64,000 nt of DNA from Caprimulgus europaeus (taxonomy: Eukaryota > Chordata > Aves > Caprimulgiformes > Caprimulgidae), in the NCBI GenBank assembly GCA_907165065.1, contig OU015551.1, forward strand, positions 1,488,001-1,552,000, given 5' to 3'. This document shows, piece after piece, positions 1-11,235 of this stretch. The notes beneath the pieces were generated by a model that was given only the letters and a program-made list of their open reading frames with translations, was not told the DNA's origin and made no database searches. Every line of letters begins with the position of its first letter. The stretch's first letter is position 1. A program made the translations under genes and the position numbers.

Positions 1-149
1 GCTTGCGCCGAGCTCCGCCGGGCCTCTCCGCTTCGGAGTTGGTATTCAGGAAGGGCGTTTGCGCCGGCGGCGTGGCGGGGGGCGCATGGGTGCGTGCGGA
101 GCTTACGCCGGCGGCGTAGCGTTGTGGCTGGCTGGCCGCTGCCCGCGGA

Positions 150-265
150 GTGGTGAGGGGAGGCGAGCGGCGGCGGGAGCGGAGCCGGGCCGGGCCGGGG
201 GCGCCGCCATGGGGAGGCGGCCGCGGGGCAGCGGCAGCGCGGGCCGGCGCTGAGGGCCCGCCGAG
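150..265 (+). other. CSNK1G2: Putative CSNK1G2 exon 1 (5' UTR), 5' limit unknown
   Basis: A consensus splice donor (ccgag|gtaacg) lies at 265/266 in the CpG-dense block. CSNK1G2 needs an upstream untranslated exon, because its start-codon exon begins with a good splice acceptor at 31498. No other equally good donor was seen in the island, so I infer that exon 1 ends at 265; the left border given is arbitrary. It would contain a 14-codon upstream ORF with a near-perfect Kozak context. Transcript data would settle it. Confidence 0.45.
209..253 (+). other. Upstream ORF in putative exon 1, strong Kozak context
   Basis: An ATG in the context gccgccATGg opens a 14-codon frame rich in Arg, Gly and Ser that stops at TGA 251-253, 12 bases before the putative donor. 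If this region is transcribed as the leader of CSNK1G2, the AUG would be expected to capture scanning ribosomes efficiently and reduce main-ORF translation. The peptide has no recognisable motif. Confidence 0.4.
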
Positions 266-2605
266 GTAACGGCCGGGGCCGCGCCGGGGGGCCCTGTTGC
301 CGCGGTTCGCCCCGGCCGGGACCGGGCAGTGGCGGGAGGCGGGGGGGGGGCCGGGCAGGGCCGGGCGGTGCCTCGGGCGGGGGTGGCGGGGAGCGGGCCC
401 GGGGCGCGGGGGAGGCTGCGAGGAGCGGGCAGGGCCCGGCAGGCAGAGCGGGCCGTGGGGGCCACGGGGCGAGGGAGGTGCCGGGGGGAGGCCCGAGCTC
501 GACCCCGGGTGGGGCTGAGGGGCCCCGGGGGGCTCAGACCGGCCCCGGGGCTCTGAGGTGGCCGCGGGGCTCGGGCTGGGCCTGGGGGCACCGAGGGCCC
601 GGGGCCGCCTCGCTCCGTTCCCTTCCGGCCGTGCCCGGTTGGTGGCCCTGCGGAAGGGGTCCGGGTCCACCCGAGACCGCGATCCCCCCCCGAGGCCTCT
701 CGAAGCCGGTGGGTGGCGGGGATGGGGCCGGGGATGGGCTCGGGCCTCGCCCGGTTGTGTCCCCGGGCCCGCAGCCTGCCCGGTGCAGCCGGAGCCTCGC
801 AGGATGTTGGCTCCTTTGTATGAGGTTTTCCTCTCTCGGGGGGGCTGGGGAGTGTTTATTCGGGGAAAGGGACTGTGCTGAACCTGGTGTTTTCAAATGG
901 CTTTGCTTGTTTGTTTGTTTGTTTATTTCTTTAGCAAAGAAGGATGAATGTGAGAAACAGGAAAAATACCCTCCCCCTTCTGCCCCCACCAGACAGGAGC
1001 GACTTTAACTGTTCCCCAGGCAGCCAGGAGCAGAGCTTTGCAGATGAGAAGCAGCTCTGGGCCACCAGAGGCCTGTGGCTCCTGTGTGGTGGCTGCCAGA
1101 AGGGAATGGAGGGGACACCCTTGGACCTAGGCACAGAAATAACGTGATGTTGTGGGGATGGATGGTGGAGAAGGTGTCTTTTTTCTGCTGAGGAACAGCT
1201 TGTGGGCTGGGCAGAACGGAGAGCTGAGGTGGTAGGTGTACTTCTGAGAATAAAAAAAACCCCAAAGTTTGTTAAACCCAAAGTTTGTTAAAACCTCTTC
1301 CAAGCTGCCACGAAATGAGTCTGTTCTGAGCAATCCAGAGGGAACCAGGACTCGATCAAGCTGTGTGTGCAGTGACTGTGGGGTTGGGAGTGGTTTGCAC
1401 CGGCCTGTTTGCCAGTTGCCTCGTTAACGAATCTGTTGCCTCGTTAACGAATCCGTTTGTTTTCCTTTTGTCCAACAAGTGGTTTGATCTCTGGTAAATG
1501 AGTTGTGAGGAGCGTGTGTCAGTTCAGCTGCCAGCTGGACTGTCCCCTCAGCATGTCACACACACACACCCCGTGCCCCCATCTCCCCACTGCCAGCCCG
1601 GAGGGGTGAAAAAACCAGGCCTTATGTAAGAGACTGGAGGAACCATTTGGTGTTTGCCAGTGTGTCTGGGAAAGAATCGCTGCAAATTAGGGCAGGAGGC
1701 CTCCGTGGGGATCCTTCTCCGTGGCAGGGCAGGCTTGGGAGGAACTGGCCCAAGATTTGTTGGGTTTTGTTTTCATCTGGTGCCTTCTGGATAGGAACGT
1801 TGTTTGGGGATGATTTTATCACTGCTTAGCACCTTTGGGGGCTGTGGGGGGTTGTGGTGCAGATGAGGGTGGTCTCACCCTGCTCTGTGCCTGGCTGGTG
1901 GCAGCTCCTCCTGGCTCTGGAGTGGGTGTGCACGGTGGGGAGCCCCCACTTCCCGGGGGGGGGGATTGTCTAGTTCACTTGTAGAGGTGACTGACTCGGG
2001 ATTTGATCTCTTCCTCGTTAATTTTCCAATCTGTGAGGCTTTATAAATCCATTCTGGCGTTTCTTTGCTAAACCAGCTGCTGCTCTGGCTCACACTGGCA
2101 TCCAAACAACCCGGGTGCAGCCGCTGGTGGCTTGCAGAGGAGCCTGGGCTTGGTTTTTCTGTCCCCTGGGCAGTGTCTCTGGGCGCAGTGAATGGAGCTC
2201 TGTGTTCCTGCCCTCCCAGCCTGCTCCGAGGTTGGTTTTCTTGTCGCAGCTCTCTTCAGGAGAGCCCGTGGAGAGGAGGAAGTTGGCACTTGGCACTTCA
2301 GCAGGTTTCTGGTGTCGGGGCTGTGGAGAGGCTTCACATCTCCTCTCCTTTTGGATTCCAGCTCCTGTGCAGCCCGAGGCAAAACTGTTCCTAGGGGAGT
2401 GACTCAGCGGATCAATGGCAGTGACAGGAGGGTTGTGCTCAGGGACAATCAGGATTTCCCCCCCCACCTCCCTCCAACCCCACTGGGCTGGAAGAGACCA
2501 AGAGCATCTGCCAATAAACATGTTTACTGGGGCCTGACTGTGCTCTGAGCCCTTCTCCCCCCACCCACCGTGGTTTCCCAGCTCTGATGCTGGAGCAGCA
2601 GCCCA

Positions 2606-2925
2606 GCCCCTGCCCTGGTCCACCCAGGTGTGTGCCCAGCCTCTGCCACCCAGGTGTGTGCCCAGCCTCTGCCACCCAGGTGTGTGTCCAGCCTCTGCCC
2701 TGGTCCACCCAGGTGTGTGCCCAGCCTCTGCCACCCAGGTGTGTGCCCAGCCTCTGCCCTGGTCCATCCAGGTGTGTGCCCAGCCTCTGCCCTGGTCCCT
2801 CCAGGTGTGTGCCCAGCCTCTGCCCTGGTCCATCCAGGTGTGTGCCCAGCCTTTGCCATCCAGGTGTGTGCCCAGCCTCTGCCCTGGTCCCTCCAGGTGT
2901 GTGCCCAGCCTCTGCCCTGGGCTGC
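2606..2925. repeat. Minisatellite, 26- and 35-bp units
   Basis: About a dozen units of ggtgtgtgcccagcctctgc occur, separated by either a short (ccaccca) or a longer (cctggtccaccca) spacer, giving periods of 26 and 35 bases. The mixed unit lengths suggest unequal exchange. It lies in intron 1 and creates long spurious open frames on both strands. Confidence 0.9.
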
Positions 2926-3343
2926 TACAGCCCCGTCCTCCCCCAGCCAGGCTGCGTGGGACCCTGTTTGTCTCTGCTTTTCAGACTGGGGAGCAGCAGC
3001 ACTGAGGGTCGATCTGAGCTGGGGAGGAAGCCTGGGGTGAGCAGCAAGCGCTGCTGTGCCCTGGTCCTTCCTGGGGGTGTGTGGGGGAGCTGGAGGCTGC
3101 AGGGCTGTGGCAGAGCCGCTCTGGTGCTCAGCAGGGCGGGTTAACAGGGGGTTTGGCTCCAGCAGGCAGTGGCCTGGTTTGCCTTGTGCTGCTCCTGTGA
3201 CTTCCAGCTGCATCCAGTGTCAAACCCTCATCGTGCTGCCGGGAGGGTGCCGGCGCAGGAGCTTCCTTCAGTGCCTACAACGGCTTTGTGCTCCAAACAG
3301 CTCTGCCCACAGCCCTGGGATTGGGCCTGGACTGGGCAGACTT

Positions 3344-3985
3344 AGAATCATAGAATAGACTGCTTTGGGCTGGAAGGGACCTTAAAGCTCATCCAGTCCC
3401 AACCCCCTGCCAGCAGCAGGGACACCTTCCACTAGACCAGGTTGCTCAAAGCCTCATCCAACCTGGCCCAGAACACTTCCAGGGAGGAGCAGCCACAGCT
3501 TCTCTGGCCAACCTGGGCCAGGGTCTCACCACCCTCACACCAAACAATTTCTTCCTAATATCTCATCTAAACCTCCCCTCTTTCAGCTTAAAGCCATTTC
3601 CCCTTGTTCTGTCATTAACTGCCCACGTGAAAAGTCGCTCCCCAGCTCCCCAGGAATGGAGCCCCTTCAGGTACTGGGAGGCCACTGGAAGGTCTCCCCA
3701 GAGCCTTCTCTTCTCCAGGCTGAACAGCCCCAACTCTCTCAGCCTGTCCTCACAGCAGAGCTGCTCCAGCCCTGGCATCATCCTCGTGGCCTCCTCTGCA
3801 CTGGCTCCAGTAGCTCCATGTCCTTGTGCTGTTGGTGGCCCCAGCACTGGAGGCAGCACTGCAGGGGGTCTCAGGAGAGCGGAGCAGAGGGGCAGAATCC
3901 CCTCCCTGGCCCTGCTGCCCACGCTGCTCTGGGTGCAGCCCAGGATACAGTTACTGGCTCTGGGCTGCAAGTGCCCATTGCCGGC
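3344..3985 (-). mobile_element. CR1 retrotransposon fragment, antisense
   Basis: CR1 3' part on the - strand. The 3' terminus is at the low coordinate (agaatcatagaat, then the ggctggaagggaccttaaag block). Moving right come the 3' UTR and a decayed C-terminal reverse-transcriptase frame (reverse-strand [17 protein letters not shown]). It is 5' truncated, as is usual for CR1. It belongs to the same young-looking subfamily as the copies at 7918 and 35815. Confidence 0.9.
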
Positions 3986-4899
3986 TCAGTTGCCAGGACT
4001 TGGCTTGTCCTGGGCGTGGTGAGGAGCTGTGGAGCTGATCCCCCTTCCTTGGACACAGAGGTTGGGTGGCTTGGAGCCGGCTGTGCCCTGTGGGCCAGGG
4101 GAGGGGAGGGGAGCAGGACTGTCAGCAGCTCGGGGGTTGTGCCAGAGAACAGGTTAGAAAAGCTGTGTGCTCAGAAATCGTGTGGAGCTTTTATTGGAAT
4201 GGATGTTCCTCCTTCCTGCTGGCAGGCTGTGTCCCCAGCAGGTCTCTTGCTGTAGAAGAAGCAGCAGCAGGACTGGGTTGTGAGGAAGGTGTGGAGGTGA
4301 CGTCCTGCTGGGGCAGCTGAACGCAGAGTGTTGGGGTTCTCCCTCCAGCTCAGATTCACGCTCGCTGCCTTCCATCTCCTGGGGCATTCCCTAAATCCCT
4401 GCACAGGCTGCAGCCCTTCCCCTTGCACAGCTGCCCCCTCCATGCATTATTCCCAATAACTGGATTAAAAAAGGCTTCCTGCAGAGCATGCACCTCGCTG
4501 GGATGTTCCTGGACCCCTCCTGCCCTGGCTTTACCGCGCTGTCACCTGCTGGGTGGCTCTGACAGCCGGGGGGACAGACGGGGCTGCTCATTCGGGGCTC
4601 ATCTCCACCCGAGGTGCTCAGAGCTGTAATCCCCAGCGCTCGTGGGTTCCCCCAGCCCTGCTGCGAGGGGAGGGAGAGGTGGGACCACGCTGGGTGATTT
4701 AGGAAATGGTTCTTCAGGTCAGTGGGAACTTGTATGTAGGGCTTTGCAGGGTGTTTTAAAATGCTGCCTGCAGCAAGGTGTTAATGATTTCTTTCACAGC
4801 TCACAGCGAGGAGAGTTTGTGCCTGGAGTAGAGGGGTTCAGTTCTCGAAAGACTTTAAATTGGCTTCTTTGGTTCTGAAAAGATGATGGACAGAAGTTC

Positions 4900-5213
4900 A
4901 CTGTGGAAGGCTGGGGAGGGACTTTGGCCAAGGGCAGGGAGTGACAGAACAAGGGGTGATGGCTTGAAAGTGGCAGAGGGGAGATGGAGATGAGATGTGA
5001 GGAAGAAATTGTTTGGTGTGAGGGTGGTGAGACCCTGGCCCAGGTTGGCCAGAGAAGCTGTGGCTGCTCCTCCCTGGAAGTGTTCTGGGCCAGGTTGGAT
5101 GAGGCTTTGAGCAACCTGGTCTAGTGGAAGGTGTCCCTGCTGCTGGCAGGGGGGTTGGGACTGGATGAGCTTTAAGGTCCCTCCCAACCCAAACCAGTCT
5201 GGGGTTCTGTGGT
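4900..5213 (+). mobile_element. CR1 3' fragment, sense
   Basis: About 310 bases from the ggaaggctggggagggact block through ggtgagaccctggcccaggt to the terminal ggggttctgtgg. It is strongly truncated and in inverted orientation to the copy at 3344-3985, with which it could pair in RNA. Confidence 0.9.
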
Positions 5214-5584
5214 TTCCCAGTGCCCAGGAGGTCTGTGTTCTGCTGGTGACAGCCACGTTTCCAGGCCATACCCTGCTGACCTCTGCCCCCTCCACAGTCA
5301 GACCCTGTCGTGTAAAAAGCCGTGGTGTAAACATTCTCACTTGCAGGAAACCGAGATCTCGATGTCTTGAGGCTGGCTCACCTGTGACAGTAACACCAAG
5401 TGATGATCTCACCTGCTCAAAAGATTTGCACTAAGATGGTGACGTGAGGGGAGCCTGGAGCCCTCTCCTGTGAGCTCTGAGCCTCGGGCCTGGGGAGGAT
5501 TCCCCGCGCCGCAGGCTGAGCTCTCTGCTCCTCTGGGCTGTCAGAGGTGAGGCAGCAGAACACAGCCCCACTGCTGCTGGTAGG

Positions 5585-5795
5585 GATGGAGCTGGGGGAT
5601 GGAGCTCTGGGAAGTGCTGTGGGATGGAGCTCTGGGAATTGCTGTGGGATGGAGCTCTGGGAAGTGCTGTGGGATGGGGCTCTGGGAAGTGCTGTGGGAT
5701 GGAGCTCTGGGATGGAGCTCTGGGAAGTGCTGTGGGATGGAGCTCTGGGATGGAGCTCTGGGACGTGCTGTGGGATGGAGCTCTGGGATGGAGCT
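5585..5795. repeat. Minisatellite, 25-bp and 13-bp units
   Basis: Units of gtgctgtgggatggagctct plus ggga (25 bases) occur, interspersed with shorter 13-base units (gggatggagctct). The array is directly continued by a 12-base repeat of different sequence. It lies in intron 1. Confidence 0.9.
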
Positions 5796-5878
5796 GGGAA
5801 GTGCTGTGTTTTGTGCTGTGTTTTGTGCTGTGTTTTGTGCTGTGTTTTGTGCTGTGTTTTGTGCTGTGTTTTGTGTCA
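5796..5878. repeat. 12-bp tandem repeat (gtgctgtgtttt)n
   Basis: About seven near-perfect copies of gtgctgtgtttt abut the preceding minisatellite. Its gtgctgtg core is shared with that array and with the 12-base array at 38500-38702. Confidence 0.9.
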
Positions 5879-7917
5879 TGTCTGTGGGCAGAGGTGACAG
5901 TGAGTTGAACGTGAGAGCAGCGGTTGGGATGAGCCAAGAGACACCGCTGCAGCCAGGTCTCAGAAATGAGGTGCTCCTTGGGCATTGCTCCTTGATTCTC
6001 TCTCACTGAGAATCTGGAAGAAAGAAACATTAATTTTCCTTTTAATCATTCGATTTTACATGTCCACCAACCATCGAGTGTCCTGTTCCTGCAGCCCTTC
6101 GTTACTGAGCGTTATGTAACAACTTTTAATGAGGGAGGCCTGGCTGCTGCTTTCCAAGGGACAGACTGGGCGGGTGGCAGGTGATGCTCAGGCTTTGTCA
6201 GCCCCAGAGGGTTGTTCTTCAGTTAATAAACAAGGGTTAAGGTTGGTCCTGGACTCGGGTTTTGTGGAGTTTTCCTTTGGCAGCCCTGCCCCCTGCGGGG
6301 AGGGGCTGGGGGGTCCCCCAGCAGCCGGGCCCTGTCTCTGGGGAGTCGTTTCCCTGCCCAGTCTGGAGGCTGGAAAGTCCTGCGGGTGGGTGCAGGGGCT
6401 GGCTGACGGCTCTGGGACGTCACTGATAATCCAATTTAACCCAGACCAGAGGTGTCATGGGTTTGTATTTCTCAGAAGCTCCTTTCTTACGGGCTCATGT
6501 CGTTGCCTGATGTGTTCAGGTGGAAAATCTTCCTTTTCAGATGGCACTGAGGTATCAACAACAGAACAAGAAACCCTTTTCCTTTCCCTGTTTTTTTTAA
6601 GCCCAGACTGCTGGCAGTGATGAAGTTTCTACTCTGCCTGGTATCCCCAGTGTGATGCAGGGAGAGGATGGTGCTTTCCAGCACTTTCTGTGCTGTCTGT
6701 GTGGGCGAGGGGCAGGCTGAGGCTCTCCTGGAATCCCCCCACCCCCAGCTGCGCCGGTTCCTCTCCTCCCGAAGGCGCTGCAGGTCGGAGCTGAAGCCTT
6801 TTGTGTTCCCAGCAGTGAGGATGTGCCACAGCCCCACGGGCTGTGTGTTGGACAGGACAGACCACAGCCCACAGCTGAGCAGCCTCTGGTGGGTGTGGGG
6901 TCAGCCTGACACCAGGGGTGTTGGTGCTGACAGGTACAGACCAGTCCCTGCCTGGAGCCTGGAGAATTCCTGCACAAACTTGCTGGCTGGAGCTCGGTGC
7001 TCGGCTGTTTCAGCAGGAATGGGAAGTGCTTGGAGGGATGGAGCTTGAACATTTCCTCTGAGATAACTCACAGCTGGTTTTAAACCCGGGCTGTTTTCTT
7101 AGGGGTGTCTCCCCCATCAGGGGATCCCGAGAAGAGATTGTCACAGTCCCCAGTGGGTTCTCCAGCCTGAAGCAGTGGGTGTTTGGGTGCAGGGGAGGGA
7201 GTAGGGAGAAGAATTCCAGCAGGGCAGTGTTGTTGCTCTCCATCTCCTGCTGTAGCAGGGGATGTTGCCAGGGAGCAGCTCTGCTGCTCAGGCCCCTCTT
7301 CTCCCTCCCAGCCCTGCTGTTCAGAGCAGGGGGAGCCCAGCAAGGTGCTCCTGGGGCCCAGCAGCTCTGCAGGCACCAGGTGAAAGGGAAGCTGGTTGAA
7401 CACAACGCTGCATGTAGCTGGGTACAGAATAATCCCTGGGGACATGAGGGAGGGTGCAGGAAGGTGTTCCTCACACCTGTGCTGTGCTGCAGGAACCCTT
7501 CTCCAGCCACAGCTCCCTGGGTAAATCCACTGTGGTGTTTTGCCACGGGAACAGCAGCGGGCAGACCCCTCGTGCTGGAGCAAACTCTGCTTGCAGGTGA
7601 TTTTTGGCAGGGGCTCCCTTGCCTTGGCTGTGTGGCACAGATGCAGACCTGCTTTCAGCAGGTCATGTAGCAGCCCTGGCTGCTGGTGGGCTCTGTGGTG
7701 ACAAGACATCTTGGAGATGCTTTAGAGTGAGGCCAGGGGGGCTTCTCAGGGGCTCTGGCTGCTGGGGGCTGGCGGTGGAGTCAGGGCAGGAGCTCTGCTC
7801 CCCGCTTCTGAGTGGAAAATGCCCACAGTGTCCCCAAGCCCAGGTGCAGCCACGCTTCAGCTGTCCTCACCTCACTGCATTTTTACTTTTTTTTCTCCTC
7901 ACCCTTCCCTCTTCCAT

Positions 7918-8521
7918 ATCCTGAGCTGCACCCAGAGCAGCGTGGGCAGCAGGGCCAGGGAGGGGATTCTGCCCCTCTGCTCCGCTCTCCTGAGACCCCC
8001 CCTGCAGTGCTGCCCCCAGTGCTGGGGCCACCAACAGCACAAGGACATGGAGCTACTGGAGCCAGTGCAGAGGAGGCCACGAGGATGATGCCAGGGCTGG
8101 AGCAGCTCTGCTGTGAGGACAGGCTGAGAGAGTTGGGGCTGTTCAGCCTGGAGAAGAGAAGGCTCCAGGGAGACCTTCCAGTGGCCTCCCAGTACCTGAA
8201 GGGGCTCCAGGAAGGCTGGGGAGGGACTTTGGCCAAGGGCAGGGAGTGACAGAACAAGAGGTGATGGCTTGAAACTGGCCGAGGGGAGATGGAGCTGAGA
8301 TGTGAGGAAGAAATTCTTTGGTGTGAGGGTGGTGAGACCCTGGCCCAGGTTGCCCAGAGAAGCTGTGGCTGCTCCTCCCTGGAAGTGTTCTCGGCCAGGT
8401 TGGATGAGGCTTTGAGCACCCTGGTCTAGTGGAAGGTGTCCCTGCTGCTGGCAGGGGGGTTGGGACTGGATGAGCTTGAAGGTCCCTTCCAACCCAAACC
8501 AGGCTGGGACTCTGTGATTTA
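7918..8521 (+). mobile_element. CR1 fragment, sense, about 600 bp
   Basis: It starts near gctgcacccagagcagcgtg and ends at gggactctgtgattta. The first half retains a broken CR1 ORF2 C-terminus ([20 protein letters not shown], then [20 protein letters not shown] with frame changes between them). The rest is 3' UTR. It is nearly identical to 35815-36442, which argues for recent insertion of both from one subfamily. Confidence 0.93.
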
Positions 8522-9350
8522 TTGTTCTAACCTCTTGGGCTCCTGCCTTGCTGAGATGTTTTCCTGCAAGAGCCAGCACGTCTGCCGGGGCTGCCTGCAC
8601 AGCGGGAACAGCCTGGAGCATCTTCTGCACCAGAGAGATCAGTTTGCCAGGCATGGCTGGCTGGAAAGGTGGGCACCTTTGGGCATGGTGATGGAGCAAC
8701 CAGAGAGGACAACGTGTGCAGATGCCCTCGCTGCAGCCTGGATGGCACCCACAGCTCCCAGCAGGTCTTCTCCAGTGTCTCTCTGAGTTTGCACAAGCAC
8801 AGACCTGGAAGTGAGACTCGAAACAATCCTGTGCACAGCACAGAGGATGCACTGCAGTGGGCTTGGCTTGGTGACAGCAGACACCTGAGGTGTGATAGAG
8901 CACGAGCAGGGGACAGTCCCTGCTGCTGGTTGTGGCCCTGGAAGGGGACGTGCAGAGCATGAAATCTGCGACTTCTCCTGGGAGAAGACTCTGACGCTCG
9001 GTGCTTTGCTCCTGTTTTTTGTTCAGAGCCAGAAATCAAAGTCCAGAGCGGTGCTTCTTCAGCCAGAATTATTTAAAGGCATTTGCTGTTGTTTTAGGGC
9101 GAATATTTAACTGGTGCCTGTGATGAGGAATCCTGTGAGACTCCAAATATTTGCCTTAAGGAAGGAGTTTGAGGGAAGACCGTTCCCTGCTGGGGGGGGA
9201 AGCAGGGGGGACTTGAGGAAGCGAGTTGGAATCCCTGTGCTGACAGGTCTGTGGAGCGGGCTGGGTCCCTCCTGGCGCAGCTCTGGCGGGTACCGGGGCT
9301 GCTCTGGCGCAGGAGCGGCCGGGAGGAAATGTTTGTGTGGGTGTGGCCGC

Positions 9351-9440
9351 TCCCGCAGCCCCGAGCGCCGCTCCCGCAGCCCCGAGCGCCGCTCCCGCAG
9401 CCCCGAGCGCCGCTCCCGCAGCCCCGAGCGCCGCTCCCGC
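9351..9440. repeat. 18-bp tandem repeat (cgctcccgcagccccgag)n
   Basis: Five near-identical 18-base units of very high GC content. Because 18 is a multiple of 3, they read openly as SPERRSR-type repeats on + and LGAAGA-type repeats on -. No gene is supported. Confidence 0.9.
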
Positions 9441-9552
9441 TGCCAGCGGGGATTTAAAGGCCCAGGCTTGGAGCTGATTTCCAGCTGCGGCTGCTGTGGG
9501 CAGGCGGTGAGGAGTGCCTAAACTTCCTGAGAAAAGCAGCAAATGGGAAAAG

Positions 9553-10060
9553 AAATCACAGGATCCCAGACTGGGGGGGTGGGAAGGGAGCTCAGGAGAT
9601 CATCCAGTCCAACCCCCCTGCCAGAGCAGGGTCCCTACACCAGGGTGCACAGGAAAGTGTCCAGGTGGGTTTGAACATCTCCAGAGATGGAGACTCCACA
9701 CCCTCTCTGGGCAGCCTGGCCCAGGGCTCCGGCACCCTCACAGGGAAGAAGCTCTTCCTCATGTTTAAGCAGAACCTCCTGTGTTCCAGCTTGTGCCTGT
9801 TGCCCCTTGTTCCACCACTGAAAAGAGCCTGGCCCCATCCTCTTGCCACCCACCCTTTAGAGACTGATAAACACTGATCAGGTCCCCTCTCAGGCTGCTC
9901 TTCTCCAGGCTGAACAGCCCCAGCTCTCTCAGTCTTTCCTCATCAGAAAGATGCTCCAGTCCCTCCACTGGGCTCTCTCCAGAAGATCCCTGTCCCTCTT
10001 GAACTGTGGGGCCCAGAACTGGACACAGCACTCCAGGTGCTCCAGCTCCTCTTGCTTTCT
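9553..10060 (-). mobile_element. CR1 fragment, antisense
   Basis: A second CR1 subfamily. The 3' end is at the low coordinate (aatcacaggatcccagactg, gagctcaggagatcatccag). The reverse strand carries a decayed ORF2 C-terminus ([20 protein letters not shown]) and the conserved [24 protein letters not shown] segment. Confidence 0.9.
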
Positions 10061-10295
10061 CTGTGGTCTTTGGTGGCGACAGTTCGTTAGCTGTGAAATC
10101 CTCTGCAGTGGATCCTGCTAATGGGGAGTTTTCCCATTCCCTGGACCTGCTCAGTGGGGTGCTCGTGGTTCCTCCTGTCCTCTCCCACCTTTCTGTGTGA
10201 TCTTCCTCGCAGTGTGCCACCACCACCACCATCACATGGTCTCTGGTAGGGCTGTAGGGTGTCCGCTGCCGCTGGTCAGCGCTGGGTTTGTCTGA

Positions 10296-10352
10296 TTGGG
10301 GGTTGGAACTGGATGATCTTTAAGGTCCCTTCCAGCCCAAACCATTCTGTGA
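10296..10352 (+). mobile_element. CR1 extreme 3' end, sense
   Basis: Only the last 55 or so bases of a CR1 remain (ggttggaactggatgatctt through ccattctgtgatg). This is a very short 5'-truncated insertion or a deletion remnant. Confidence 0.75.
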
Positions 10353-10962
10353 TGTTTGTGGAGGAGCTGTGTGCTGGGCTGCTGCTGCTCTGCATTCAGA
10401 TTGAGGTCAGGTTATCTCTGCAGGCTGCATGGGCTGGTTGTGCTGTGTGAGGACGTGGTGATGGAGAGGAGCCTGGTCCTCAGCTCCCAGCTCCGTCGGT
10501 GGCCTTGGGGTCGGGCAGCAGACAGGTCAGGTTCATCCTTCTGGGTGGGGATGTGAAGTCTGGGTGTCTTCAGCTACGTGGTAACCCTCATGTCTCGTGC
10601 TCTGTGCTCTTCCTCGGGTGCTCCTGGCCATCCTGGGCTGTCCTGGCGGGTTTTGCACACAAAGAACATGTTTGCTCTTGAAGCAGAATCAAAGGCCAGC
10701 CCCAGGGGAAGGCTCTGCCTGGGCTCCTGTGTGCAGGGTTCAGCTCAGCTCTGAAAGGTTGAGAACTTCCTCCTTCCAGTCTAGCAGAGGGCTTGAAGGC
10801 AGCCCTGGATCCCAGCCTAGAGGAGAGCTCTGGCTTTTAGGGCTGGGTTTGGTGCTGGGGAAGCAAAGGGGTTTGTCAGAGCCTCATCCCACTCGGAGCC
10901 TGGCGTGGTGCTGCAGTTCAGAGGGACCAGGGGCTGTGTAGGAAGGTGACAAACTGACTTTC

Positions 10963-11235
10963 ATAGAATCACAGAAGGTTGTGAGTTGGAAGGGACCCAC
11001 CAGGATGATGGAGTCCAACTCCTGTCCCTGCACAGGACAATCCCAACATTCACACCATGGCCCTGAGGGCCTTGGCCAAATGCTGCTGGAATCTTGTCAG
11101 GCTTGGGGCCATGAGCACCTCCCTGGGGAGCCTGTGCCAGTGCTCCACCACCCTCTGCCTCAAGAACCTTTTCCTCATGGCCAACCTCCCCCTCCCCTGC
11201 CACCTCTGTGTACTCTACAGGCACCTGGTTCCACC
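10963..11235 (-). mobile_element. CR1 fragment, antisense
   Basis: It begins at the low coordinate with tcatagaatcacagaaggtt and continues through gggacccaccaggatgatgg and the block ggccttggccaaatgctgct. It is the same subfamily as 16833-17083 in the opposite orientation. Confidence 0.88.

Larger units (their letters stand above)
1..800 (+). promoter_or_regulatory. CSNK1G2: CpG-dense promoter region, probable start of CSNK1G2
   Basis: The first 800 bases are extremely GC-rich with very frequent CG dinucleotides, then composition drops towards ordinary intron sequence after about 800. No TATA box stands out. This is the usual look of a vertebrate housekeeping CpG-island promoter. It sits upstream of CSNK1G2 on the same strand, with no other recognisable gene between, so I infer it is the CSNK1G2 promoter. 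An 11-base element, gccggcggcgt, occurs twice (63-73 and 107-117). The window starts inside the island, so its true 5' limit and the transcription start are unknown. It could also be shared with a divergent neighbour to the left. Confidence 0.6.

Noticed and set aside
7899..8960. 353-codon open frame on -
   Set aside because: It is antisense to a CR1 fragment plus flanking unique sequence; the peptide is the reverse reading of the CR1 3' UTR.
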